Assembly (NCBI GenBank): GCA_023238725.1
Contig: CM041548.1
Coordinates: forward strand, 18,187,752-18,251,751
Direction: 5' to 3'
DNA from: Scortum barcoo
Taxonomy: Eukaryota; Chordata; Actinopteri; Centrarchiformes; Terapontidae
Length of the DNA stretch: 64,000 nt
The notes under the pieces were generated by a model that saw only the letters and a list, made by a program, of their open reading frames with translations, had not been told where the DNA came from and did no database searches. Shown in pieces: positions 26,601-37,265 of this stretch; position 1 is the first letter of the stretch, and every line of letters starts with the position of its first letter. The position numbers and the translations under genes are program-made.

Positions 26601-29600
26601 CTTCTTGAATTCTGAAACAAATCTGCTTCCTGAATTCATCAAAACAAATATACATTTTTATGAAGCATAACCACATAATTTATGCATGTTTGATGTCATT
26701 TTTCAAGCAAAAATATCAAACATTTGTAGCTTCCAGCTTCTCTAATGTGAGGATTGCCCAATTTTTACATTTTCCACATTGTATATTTAATATTTTTGTT
26801 TTGTTGCTTTGTTAGTTGGCCAAAAAAGAAAATATCTTTCATCTGGGAACTTGCAATGACCATTTTTCACCATTTCATCGACAAAATGGTCTATAATGAC
26901 CAAAAGTATCACTAACAGCCTCATTAACTGTCAGCTTCAGCAGTCTCTTGCATCTTCTGGAGCTGTGTGATATCGGTCAGCTGACAGGAGGATCCAACAT
27001 ACTCACAAGCTCGCACAAAGGCATTATTCACATGCTGACTCAGTGTAGTGAAATGCCACTTACATAACACTCACTTAAATCCTAAACAGAAACAAACCCT
27101 GCAACCCCGCCGTCACACTCAGCGTGTACATTGTGCAGCAGATGAACAAAATGGAGGACATAAATCTAACAGCTGGAGTGAAAGTGTATCATGCCAACTT
27201 AAAGTGATTATGAGGAAAAGGCTCCTAAGGATGGTGATGTTACGTGTAACTGATGATCTCTGATCTCAGAGCGCCACCTTTAAACAAATCAGAGAGCGCT
27301 GACGACATTAGGAGCGGCGTTCACTGTCCTGCCGGCTCACCGGGAGGCCTTTAGGTGGATTACAGCTCCTGTTTGCAGGTTCCTCTGACGTTGGACGTTG
27401 GAAGTTTTATTCAGCAGTTTAACTTCGCTTTATTTAGAGCCACATGGCCTTAGTCACCTCTAATTGTTAACACATACCCTCGCTGCCACAGTCCGGATTT
27501 AAGGAATACCCCTTTACAACCCACACCGTCTTAAGACTTAAAGGCAAAAAAATAGTAATCATAAGGTTCAAATGCAGTTTTATGTTTTTTATGTTAAATG
27601 TAGTTTCTCAATGCTGCCTGGAAGAAAATACTGCACGATCTTCTTCACTTTGTCTCATTTGTTCTCTGACATACTTTAATATCACCCGATAAATTTTACA
27701 TGTAAACATGTTATGGGAGCAAATATTAGCTTATTTACACATAGACGCAAAGCAATATTAGCATTCATTTGGAGTTTGATGTTTTGGGCCATCTGATGAA
27801 CCTTTGGTCTAATATTTACTCTCCTTTTGCTCTGATTTTGGTCTCCACCAACTCCTGAAGGAAATATTTGTCTCTTTAAGCTGCTAAATACTCCATGATG
27901 TTCACCAGCTGTGTACACCTACAGTGGATATTTAGAGGTTTTAAGCTGAAAACATCTGCCTGACACAGCAGCGGAGACAACAGTGCTGATGAAAATACAG
28001 ACTGTAAAACCAAAACAATGAACTCAACGGGACTAAAACCCTCCTGGGGGAACCAAAGAGGCAGGTGACGATCATCTGAGGGTTTGTTAACACAAGCTTT
28101 CACAATATATGTAGTCATTTGATAGATTCTTCGTATCAAAATATTTATCGGTGCAGCTTTAATTTAGTTGGCCTCAAATTATCAAAAAAAAAACAAACAA
28201 AAAAAAACTAGTTGTAATGTAACACCAACCCAGTTTTGGTCAAATACTCCCGGTATTACAGAGTACGTGACCAAACAGTCCTGCCTTGTTATTATTACAG
28301 AACAACTGATGTGAAAATCAAACAAATTTTGGAGAATACATTTTGGTTACTGAGATATTTTCAGATTCTGGCCTGAGGCTGAAATGTGATTATCTGATTG
28401 TTTCAAGTCTGGTAAGTTATTTCAAGCTCTGCCTGATCTGTGTTTTTTATTGTTGTTGGTATTATACAGACGTGTTCATGCAACGAAACAGAATCTGTCA
28501 GACTTCATCCCGGGACACGGCTGAAATAGGATTATTCAAAAAGATCAAATTATGATACACCAGTACATCGTTTGGTGGAGGCTTCAGAGGCAGTGGGGGA
28601 AAAGATAGTGAGGCCTCTTCTTATTTATAGCTTCAACAGAGCAGTGATGTTTGAAATCTTTTGTTTTTATAATAAACACAAACTTCCTGTAAGTCTCCCG
28701 GCCGTGTTTGGAGCCCATGTTGTTGTCTAAACACAGATTCAGATTGTCGGTTTTGGGCCTTCATCAGTATGCGAACCACGTCAGCCGGGCGAGTGGTCGG
28801 CATCACCGCGGGCAAACAAAGCTGAGATTCATCCTGGACGTCTGCTGATGGATGGAGCGGGCCACAACAGACAGCCGAGGAGAGGCCTGCTCATGTGTGG
28901 TCGGCATTGTTGTCCGGCGATGCGGTCTGAGTCATCGACCACGAGCGTCCACGAGGAGAGCTGCCAACACCCACCAGCAACGGCTGTCCAGTGGGTTATA
29001 AAAGCCCTCCCACATGAAAATGGTCCGTTCAAATCGCTTTATAAATACGATGTGGAGAGTTTCATCCTAAAATCCTTTTGAAAAGTGTTGCTAAATGAAA
29101 CCTGTCAAACAAAAACTCAATATTTTATAAATAAATGTCTTATAACTGAGCTGTAATGTGCTTAACTTCCATGTCATCAATCTATGTAGAAAAATGGGAA
29201 GTAAATTTTAAATGGTGTGACCACAGTTCATATAATTTCCATTCTGTGTCTTATTTTTGACCACATGCTTAAGATGAAGAATTGTTTTTTCCATTTGTTG
29301 TCAGTGTGGAATTTCCAGCATGAGGAAGTGATTCAGACAGACCGATCTCTTCTTCAGGGTGACGGATAATAAACGTGTTTATTTTGATCACACTGTGATT
29401 TGTTTTGGGAGAGTTCACTGTTTTCATTTATTTCTTCATAGGAGACCTGCTGAGAGGAAATCATGGTTATGTTTTGATGCCTAATATTCACATGATTCTC
29501 AGTTTTGCAAACTTGGACATCTCCAGAAAAGTCCAAGAATTTTTTTTATTACATTGTTGTTGGTTTTGGGTGTATTTAATGTTTTTCTTTATACTCTTAC

Positions 29601-30091
29601 AGCCCAATACTCATGCATCTCATATTTATTGTCATTTATTCCTGCATATATACATCAACCACCTTAATTTCTTTGTCTTTTCTTCAATTTATAACTTTGA
29701 TACATTGATTGATTAATTGATACATCTTCTTGCTTCACTATATTTTTATCTTTTCTCTTCTTGTAAAGCCCTGACAGTCATTAACTAAGTATAATCAAAG
29801 CTTAACTTTGTTTTAAAGTGCTAAAATGATGCTTGATTGTGACTGTACTGGGCTTTATTTCTTTTACAGCATGTTTGTTACTGTTTTATTGTTGTGATTT
29901 CTCTTTAATCTTCTGCCACAGCCCATTCAGATTTGGAGGGACTTTTACTCAAATATCACATTTCTTAAGAGAAGATATAAAAACTCAGTTTAAACTTCCT
30001 GCAGCCATCTTTTGGTGTATACTGCCCCCTGCCGGACGACACTGTGCACCTTGTTATGGAAGTCAACTTTCTTAAAAAATCTGACTGAGGG

Positions 30092-30310
30092 GCTGTCAGT
30101 GATGACATATATTTCAGTGATTAGATCAGTTATTGGATGTATGTCTTATGGTAATTTAGCTCCTATAGTGACTAGAAAACTCGATATAGTACAAGATAAA
30201 ACCTTGAGAATATGTAGTAGGGCTTTTCACACTGCATTGTAACTGCATTGTCAAAGGAAATGGGAGAGATGTCTTTGGAAATTTTACAATATAAATTTGG
30301 ATTGAAATAC
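30092..30310 (+). mobile_element. Non-LTR retrotransposon fragment (C-terminal part of RT ORF)
   Basis: The forward frame reads ISVIRSVIGCMSYG, then APIVTRKLDIVQDKTLRICS and RAFHTA. After a one-frame shift near 30238 it continues VTALSKEMGEMSLEILQYKF. This order (RSVIDYG-like, LD..Q..LRIC.GAF, then EMGEMPL) is what I know from the region after the RT core in jockey/I/CR1-type LINEs. No catalytic RT motif is present. It is a decayed, 5'-truncated remnant, and the identification rests on motif wording alone. Confidence 0.6.
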
Positions 30311-31117
30311 TGATGAAAATAAAAGGACACGGAGGAACATTTCCAACAAAACCAGGTAAAAAAAACCAGACAACTCAGTCTTTGAAGATATAATCTGGAA
30401 GATTTTCTTTGAATAAATATCTTTTAAGTCACTATCTATCGCCGGGTGACTGAGCCCTGATGAAAGCCTGCAGCTTTTGCAGTATTACAAAGCCGTTCGT
30501 GGCGACTTTCCCAGAAAATCACACACTGTGCACAGTTAAGACAACAGACTCTTTCTTCGACTCACCTGTGTGTGAGGCGGCGTGCTGGTTTTCCCGTCTC
30601 TGCTAGAGTTGTGAATAAACGGTTACAGTGGCTGAACAAACAAAGAAAAGATTGATGACTACAGATGATGAAACTTGAGAAGTGAGGTTCAAAAACACAC
30701 CTGCAATCACTGCTTAACGCCACATCTGTCATGAAAAACAAAAAAAAACCCTCATAACTTTAACTACAGCAAGAGAAATCAAATCCACGTCCAGACCTTA
30801 TCATGGGTGTAGAAATTAGAAATTAGAAAAATAGAAATTACATTATAATAGAGACTGTCAGGAAACACTTGAATCATAAAGACGTCAGTAAAAGAAATGT
30901 GGCAGAATGATTGGAGGAAAGAAAAGAAGGGGAAGTCTTCCTTTAAATCGCAGAAAAAAGGAAGAAAAAGCAGCTTTATTTACAGAAGAAAAGATTCATA
31001 AGAAGGTGAGGATGTGTGCTCAGAGACAGAAAGACTCACTGATAACATCACCTCAGTGTTGCACTGTAAAAACAAATATGAGGAGCATTAGCAAACAAAC
31101 AGTAGAGGGCAGCAGTC
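30311..31117. other. Noncoding stretch upstream of the snoRNA host gene
   Basis: No gene is supported. The 112-codon frame at 30907-31245 is lysine-rich low-complexity sequence that runs through the first exon and across the splice donor of the host gene, so it is judged fortuitous. The stretch may include distal promoter sequence. Confidence 0.5.
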
Positions 31118-31172
31118 CGCCATGTTGGCCTCCTTCAACGAAGAAGAGCCACTCATGTGACGTCACATCCGG
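31118..31172 (+). promoter_or_regulatory. Candidate promoter core of snoRNA host gene (YY1, CRE, ETS motifs)
   Basis: A CCATGTT YY1-type core lies at 31120-31126, a perfect palindromic CRE TGACGTCA at 31158-31165, and an ETS-type ATCCGG overlapping its 3' side. This set is typical of TATA-less housekeeping and snoRNA-host promoters. The pyrimidine stretch 'cctccttc' at 31129-31136 could be a TOP-type start, but the exact start site cannot be fixed by eye. No TATA box is seen. Confidence 0.55.
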
Positions 31173-31657
31173 GCTCGAAGTTCACTTCAGCCAGCAGCAG
31201 ATGAGTTTGGAGGTGAGTGAAGTTAATCTGCCTCCATCCTACTAAAATTATAAAATGAACAAAGTTTGTGACGCAGTGTAAGACTCTCAGAAACTAAACT
31301 AGTAATGAAATGGGTGTTTTTTGTCAAGAAAATGTTGTTTTTAAAGGTTAAAGTCAGTAAAATGAAGGCCCTGTACTCATGCTGAGTATGTGTGTGAGTT
31401 TCTGATTGATTTCTTTTTATTAATTCAGTGTGTTTACAGACTGAAGAGCGTGTGTGTGAGACATCCAGACATCCAGCAACAAGACAGGATGGAAAAGTAA
31501 GACTTTATTTTAGTTTTTACTAGTTTGGGAGCTGCAGTTTATCGGTGTGTGTGTGTTTGATGCGGAAAACCTGCATGTAGTTCACACAGGAAGCAACATG
31601 CAAACTTCATCATAATCTCCATTCAGTCTTCAGTATTTCAGTATGTCAGTATTTACT

Positions 31658-31777
31658 GTGCAGACCTTTCCAGCGAGTCTCGGCCTGCTGTGGCTCTGAA
31701 CTTTCCTGTCGTGTCTGCTAAAGAGACCTGAGGCTGTTTGAGGCCCCGCTGTGGCCCCTCACAGCGGGGTTATAGGT
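31658..31777 (+). ncRNA. H/ACA-type snoRNA, copy 1 (SNORA9 candidate)
   Basis: A 120-nt element in intron 2 of the host gene. Hairpin 1 is closed by GCAGAC (31660-31665) pairing with GTCTGC (31713-31718). A hinge 'taaagagac' is one base off the H-box consensus ANANNA. Hairpin 2 has a perfect 10-bp stem, CCCCGCTGTG (31744-31753) with CACAGCGGGG (31760-31769). The element ends ATA plus three bases, an accepted variant of the ACA box. An alternative pairing of hairpin 2 (GCTGT with ACAGC) may form the pseudouridylation pocket. H/ACA RNAs guide rRNA or snRNA pseudouridylation in the nucleolus. The target was not determined, and the SNORA9 name rests on synteny. Confidence 0.75.
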
Positions 31778-33160
31778 AAACCTCAGACAAACTGCACATG
31801 TGTTGTTTAAAGTGTATTTTTTTTATCATTCATATGTTGAATACAACATATTTGAGCCTGCACTAATTTGATGTACTGTTTTCTAAGTTGTGGTAAACAC
31901 GTGAAAGATTTGATCAGTGAATATTTTGCCTGGAAATCAATCTGTTGCATTTATTCAACTTACACGAAGATATTTTCAGCTAATCATAATGAATGTAATG
32001 TTTAATACACATGAGTATACATTATTACCTTAGATTATTCTAATAACAGAGCGGCAAGAGTTTCCTGATGTTCGTAATCAGTAAATTTGCTTTCTTGTCG
32101 GCCCTTTTCTGCAGTATTAAACACATTTTTATGGGAGAAAATATTCATGCGACTAAATTATACACAATGGGGGGGAAAAAAGTATTTAAAAGTTATAAAG
32201 CCTCACATGGTTCAGCTCTCATCCCTTCATGGCACATAATGTGTAAAGTGACCTGTAGGTTAAAATGTGTAAGTTGTCCAGTCGTAACAGGAGGTTTTTT
32301 TTTCTCCAGGACTACAGAGATGAATCCAGGCCTCACCCTCCTCCTCAGACCTCCTGACTGACATCTGGTGCTCAAGTTTGACCTGAAGCTGAAAAGTAAG
32401 TTTAGCGTTGTGTAATGAAAGATGACTTGTTTGTCGTGCTGTGTACTTGTAATACAGCTTCACCACGTGACAGTGAATCAGATCCTTCAGGTGTGATTGG
32501 ATCTCTCTGGGTGTGTTTGAGCAGATAGCGGGATGGTTAACTGCCACCTCAAAGCACACTTAGTTGGATGAATTTATGCAGCCGTCCATGACTTTGAGAC
32601 ATTTCATTGGTATTTTGATATAAACATGAGAAAAATTACACATTTAGCTAATTTTACTAATTGAATAACTCTGAGACAGATCTGGAACTTGGAATACAAG
32701 TCTTAATTGCTCTACGTAAATCCAACTACTGGAATATGTTGTCTTTAAAATGTCATGTAGATTGAAATTCAGGAAGGACCGAAAAATAGAGCAGTTCAGA
32801 GTGAGTTGCTTTATTTGCTGAGTTATTAATTTGGTGTTGAAATAAGTACTTTGTTGACGTAGATGTAAGATATGTCTTATTTCAACACAGACCTTTTGAA
32901 GATACAAAAACATCCTGTACAAATAGAGAATTTATATTGTCACTAAAATACATCAAATGTATTGAAACAAATCTGTTATGATTTTGATAAACAATATAAA
33001 CCCTCTGACTGCTGATCAGACTGACAGTCATTTCTTAAGACATGTGACCAACATTTGTGACTCTTATTGAAATCACAAGTTGGAGCTGAAGCGTGTTAAT
33101 AAAAATAAACTTCAGATCCTCAGTTAGTCTTTCCTGTTGAACACTGAACGTATCAGACGT

Positions 33161-33280
33161 GTGCAGACCTTTCCAGCGAGGCTCAGCCTGCGGTGGCTCC
33201 GTCCTTTCCTGTTGTGTCTGCTAGAGCGACGTGAGGCTGTTTGAGGCCCTGCTGTGGCTCTTCATGGCAGGGTTATAGGT
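33161..33280 (+). ncRNA. H/ACA-type snoRNA, copy 2 (SNORA9 candidate)
   Basis: A second element of the same 120-nt length in intron 3, roughly 87% identical to copy 1 by eye. The hairpin 1 closing stem GCAGAC/GTCTGC is unchanged. In the hairpin 2 stem, CCCTGCTGTG pairs with CATGGCAGGG. Relative to copy 1, one C-G pair has become T-A by changes on both sides, and two pairs have become G-T wobbles, so pairing is preserved while sequence drifts. The end is again ATA plus three bases. The host sequence around the two copies differs, so the duplication looks old and selectively maintained. Confidence 0.75.
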
Positions 33281-33967
33281 AAACCTCCAACACTGTCATG
33301 TTAGGTTTCAGCACTGCCTGTACTGCTCGTAGTAACGTTTATTAATTTATTGACTCATCTTTTTTTGTTGTTGTTGCTTTATAGGAGCAGAAAAGTCAGC
33401 GCCGCTTTTAGAAGCAACTGACGAGCTGTGACGAGTCTGTGAACATCTGATCTAAAATAAAGTGGTACGTACGTCATTATTTGCTCATGCTGCTGTAATT
33501 AATTGACTCATTAGTGCTTTATTTATAGTCCAGCACAGTCACAGTTAACATGTGTTAACATAAATATAAAAATTGTTTTAAATTATCTGAGAAATACTGT
33601 TTTCTTCTTTCCAAGGCTTCACAGCTTCCGTCCGGCCTCAGTGAAAAGATTGAACCGGTGATGCGGATCGATGCTGTGGCTCCTCAGTGAGTGCAGGTAA
33701 AGATGCGTTATTCCTCCATGTTTGTCTGATCTTTCTTTATATCTCTCAGCTTATTTATTAATGTCTCTTCTTTTATTTTCAGGTTTTGACAGAGAGACCA
33801 TCTGCTGAAGAGAAATAAAGGTCATCTCGGATGTTCAGATGATTTCCAGTTTTTCTGATTTGCAAACTTGTACATCTGCAGAAATGTAATAATTGCAGTA
33901 AGATTTGTATTCATGTTAAAATCATTTAAGAAAAGTTGCACAAGTGATTGATGAGAAACATTGTGGA

Positions 33968-33992
33968 AATAAACATCTTGTACACATTTTCT
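33968..33992 (+). terminator. Poly(A) signal of the snoRNA host gene
   Basis: AATAAA at 33968-33973 is followed about 20 bases later by a GT-rich 'ctgtggttgtgac'. An earlier AATAAA in the same exon (33814-33819) could be an alternative site. This closes the last exon, which has no downstream donor. Confidence 0.6.
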
Positions 33993-35099
33993 GTGGTTGT
34001 GACTTGATTATAAGCTTAAATAGCAGATAAACATCATCTCAGGATTATGAGAGGACAAGAAATAGATTCAGGCTGCAGCTGGTGTCACATTGATCACGTT
34101 AGATTCTAGTGATTGTGTTTTTGTGGAGCAGGATGTGCTTGGACTGTGGGCAGCTGGTGAAGGACTAACTTATTTAAATTAAAATACTGAGCCTGACTCA
34201 AACCATAATAAAGTTTTATCCTGATCAAAGGTTGAAGGCATCTTTTCAGTAGAATTTATAGTTGATGTTATGTGAGCAGTTATCTCCTTAAAGCTGTTTT
34301 TATTGTGCCTTTTATAAGACAGGCAGTTTCGACAGACCTCATGACCGTAACTTCTCAACAATAAACATTTTTTGTCACATAATTTGTGGAAACCCGAATC
34401 TAATCTCATAAAATCTGATTAAAACAAACCAGCAGTTAAGATCTTGTCCTAAAAGGAGGAAAAATGAGGACATATTGTGGTTTGAATCGTTGGTGCTTCA
34501 TTAGTTTCTTCTGCAACCAAAAATATGTGTAATGCAGGTTAAGATCCACATGGAGGCGATATTTCATCACATGTTTACTGCAGGTCCAGGATCTCATGAT
34601 GTAAACCCAGAAAACATTTCATTAAAAAAATCAGACCTCAGATAGTTTTCATTCTCTATTTAATAGTAAAATTCAAAATATAATTTCATCAGTTTTTTTT
34701 CACTGTTGCCTCTTAATCACGTAATCAACAAACTTTTGACCAGGTTAACTTGTCGGGTAAAACTCTTCCCTCCTCTGACTTTGATATTTCCTTTACTGAC
34801 ACTGATAGATTATGAGATATATCTCTTTATAACAGGTAGATTGAATGAAATGTGACCGGTGAATTAGACAATAAATTTAAGAAGTTCTCACAAAATAGTT
34901 AATGCTTTAGTTGTCTCTTTATTAGGTACACATGAGAAGTCTAATGTGATGTAATCTAATGTCTCTCCCATAAACTAATACAATATTTCCACATCAAATA
35001 TTGGAGTATGAATTAGCATAAAATTTAGGAGATGAAATAAAGGAAGGAATTTTATTTTGATTGATTTTATTGTGGAATGATCGACTTGTAAATCTGGAG
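33993..35099. other. Intergenic spacer between snhg15-like and rbm43-like genes
   Basis: About 1.1 kb of AT-rich DNA. The open frames, such as 34179-34409 on the minus strand, are short and unrecognised. No repeat was identified. Confidence 0.55.
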
Positions 35100-35135
35100 C
35101 GGAAGTGACATCATTAGTTTCGTTTTTATCCGCAG
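35100..35135 (+). promoter_or_regulatory. Candidate promoter of rbm43-like gene: ETS/ATF composite plus ISRE-like site
   Basis: CGGAAGTGACATCA (35100-35113) joins an ETS core to an ATF/CRE-like TGACATCA. AGTTTCGTTTTT (35116-35127) matches the interferon-stimulated response element AGTTTCNNTTTC at all but the last base. The spacing to the exon 1 donor at 35174 places the transcription start just downstream. If functional, the gene would respond to type I interferon through ISGF3 or IRFs. This is inference from motifs. Confidence 0.45.
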
Positions 35136-35173
35136 CGACCAAAACATCATGAAGTTGAAACAAGTGTTATAAA
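35130..35173 (+). other. Candidate 5' noncoding exon of rbm43-like gene
   Basis: The sequence ends at a strong donor, 'aaa|gtaagt' (GT at 35174-35175). Its only ATG (35149) opens a 7-codon frame that stops within the exon, so it would be untranslated or carry a tiny upstream ORF. The likely partner is the acceptor 'attctcag' directly before the ATG at 37266. The 5' boundary is a guess. Confidence 0.45.
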
Positions 35174-35514
35174 GTAAGTTTAAGCTGTCTGAGAGCCTCA
35201 GTGTGTAAACTGTTTCTGTAGTTAGTGAAAATGTTAATTAATACAACTATTAAATCGACTTAAACTTCACTTTGTCGAATTTATAAAAAGCATCTGTGGA
35301 TATTTTTGTTATTATTATTTATTTTAACACCATTTTTTAACTTTTTAAAGAGTTTCCGTCTAATCTCGACTGCTTTTTATTAAAGTTTTTACTGTTTTCG
35401 CTGCAAATAAGAGAAACTAAATCCTCCAAAGAGCCTTGAAGTGAATTACTTTCGTTTTCGTTGAAACCTCCTTTCCATGTTTTCAAGTCACTGCTTTAAT
35501 AAAGTTCACCTGAC

Positions 35515-35810
35515 CAGAGGTGAGAGAAATACTCAGATCATTTACTTAAGTAAAAGTAGTGATGCTAGAATGGAAAATAAATATATAATCCTCTTATATC
35601 ATAGCAGTAAAAGTACATAATCAAGTTCAGAATCATAAATTTTTATTACTGTGTTATTATGAATGCATTTATTGTTTGTATTGATTGTATTTTGTAATAT
35701 GAATTGGAAAAGTTGCTAAAATGATCAAACAAATGCAGTTGAGTTAAAAAGTACAATATTTGCCTCTGAAATGTAGTGAAGTAGTGGAAAGTGTGCTGCT
35801 ACTTTTAGAT
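35515..35810 (-). repeat. AGTA-rich dispersed repeat (copy F) in rbm43-like intron
   Basis: It opens 'gagagaaatactcagatcat', passes 'acttaagtaaaagtag' and 'gtacaatatttgcctctga', and ends 'gtagtgaagtagtggaaag'. It shares exact strings with the copy at 25610-25735 and similar wording with 57228-57500. Confidence 0.7.
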
Positions 35811-35931
35811 AAGGGCAGGGCAGACAAAGTTTTCTGGAAAGTTTAATTAATTAATTCTCTTAATAATTATTTACTAATTTGTGGCTTTTACTGGCCCTCA
35901 GAAGCTGCAATAAAACAGAACAGTTCCTGTA

Positions 35932-35959
<28 letters not shown>
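35932..35959. repeat. Short (TA)n microsatellite
   Basis: About 13 TA units inside the putative intron of the rbm43-like gene. Confidence 0.93.
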
Positions 35960-35962
<3 letters not shown>

Positions 35963-36025
35963 GTCTAAGTTTATTTCCTGTGGCTTATTTCAGCAGTGTA
36001 CTTTACCCTGATCTTTCCTCTGCAG

Positions 36026-36092
36026 AGATGACTAAAGGCGCCTTTATGTTCGTGCCTCTTGTGCTCTTCAACTGCATTATCTACAAAAAAAG
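36026..36092 (+). other. Possible alternative exon in rbm43-like intron (uncertain)
   Basis: A good acceptor (tttcctctgcag) precedes ATG and 21 codons reading MTKGAFMFVPLVLFNCIIYKK, and a donor 'aaaag|gtgttt' follows. Joining it directly to 37266 puts the main frame out of register, as does passing through the exon-like piece 37087-37133. It is therefore either a 5'UTR alternative or fortuitous. Confidence 0.2.
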
Positions 36093-37265
36093 GTGTTTTT
36101 AGCATTTTAATTTCAGTCATTTTAATTTTGCCAAAGGAAAACATGACCAAAAGGCCGATAAATAACAGAAGTCTAAGCTTATAATATCTATTAGAATGAA
36201 AATGAGGAAAAACTATAAACCAACTGAACAGAAAAAACCTGAGTGAAGAATAAAGACTGAAATAGCTTTATATAGGCCAAATGTAAAACTATATACCTTC
36301 TGCCCTGGAACAAACACCAGTTAGGAGAAGGTGAAATAAAACACATACACAACATAATTTAAAATCCTACTTTAGTTATTTGCAATCGTATTAGAGTCTC
36401 TTTAAAGGCACATAGGGCAGATGAGATTAAGTAATATAAGAAAAAATATAAAGGATTTGTCTGGCTTGGCACATTGTATAAATATTTTTGACTTATTTTC
36501 AACAATTCCAATGAAAAAAAACAAAACTAACAATTCATTAATCAACTAGCAGTTATCATATGTGTAGGAAAAGCCTGGTATAGAATATTTAAAGCCACAT
36601 CTCCAACACAGTTGTCCAAAAACTTTTAAAAACACATTAGTGACGACACCGTACCTTCAGTTTAATGAACTTTATTTTGAGTTAATCCTACACACTTGAA
36701 ACCTGAACCTCTAAACTTCCTGTTTCCTTTTGTCTGACTAACCTTTAATTAAAAACTACAACTTGTTCTTGCCATGGTGACTCATGAAGTTATTGAAGTT
36801 GGCTAACCAAATGTCATATTAGAAAATGAATTAAAATATGTTTGTTTTTTTTCACTGTATCCAAACATGTCGATGCCCTGTATCGTGGCAGCCATTTGTG
36901 TTGTTTGAGGCAGAGAAAATACAATTTGACACGACTGTTCTGTAAAGTTATATCAAACTCTACAAATGAAAGTACTGAGTGAGTACTTAAACTCACCAAG
37001 AACTTGTTTTTTCCTTTATTACATTCGTTTTTGAGGTCAGTCAGTCATTCAGTCAATCAAGTTGAATCATTTATTTCTTTCCACAGTTGCTGCTCGAGTC
37101 TTGCGAAAGAGCCCTCGTGTTGGAGCTGGATCAGTAAAAATATAATTTAAGAGTAAAAACACCTGACCACTTTGAGGTAACTGAACATTGCCGACACATT
37201 TAATCATCTTACGTTAATCAGTAATTAATCATTTACTCTTGTTGGTCTCTACCTCTAATTCTCAG

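Larger units (their letters stand above)
16557..30091. other. Noncoding stretch without a supported gene
   Basis: Thirteen kilobases with no supported exon. It contains several dispersed repeats and a second (TA)n tract (listed separately), A and T runs near 24150 and 24310-24357, and a G run at 25984-25997. A GC-richer island at about 28750-29010 ends in a TATA-like 'tataaaag' (28997-29004), but no exon, splice site or conserved frame follows it. Confidence 0.55.
31130..33992 (+). ncRNA. snoRNA host gene, probable snhg15 orthologue
   Basis: Six small exons are inferred from splice sites: exon 1 about 31130-31212 (donor gtgagt); exon 2 31440-31496 (a rival acceptor would start it at 31429; donor gtaaga); exon 3 32310-32395 (acceptor after a T-rich tract ending ctccag; donor gtaagt); exon 4 33385-33464 (donor gtacgt); exon 5 33616-33696 (donor gtaaag); exon 6 33783 to about 33992. 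No exon or joined set shows a recognisable protein. Introns 2 and 3 each hold one 120-nt H/ACA-like element, as expected of a snoRNA host gene whose exons are mere carriers. It lies upstream of myo1g on the same strand. From memory, human SNHG15, host of SNORA9, is next to MYO1G at 7p13, so synteny supports the name. The exon chain is inference, while the splice motifs and intronic elements are seen directly. Confidence 0.72.

Noticed and set aside
28829..29081. GC-richer block with opposing frames and a TATA-like string at 28997
   Set aside because: No exon, donor or conserved frame follows, and the TATA-like match is short.
30907..31245. 112-codon lysine-rich frame over the snoRNA host promoter
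   Set aside because: It runs through the exon 1 donor into the intron and is low-complexity at its start.
37087..37133. Exon-like segment between acceptor ttccacag and donor gtaaaa
   Set aside because: The phase does not let it join the 36026-36092 piece to the main frame; it could only be an untranslated alternative exon.
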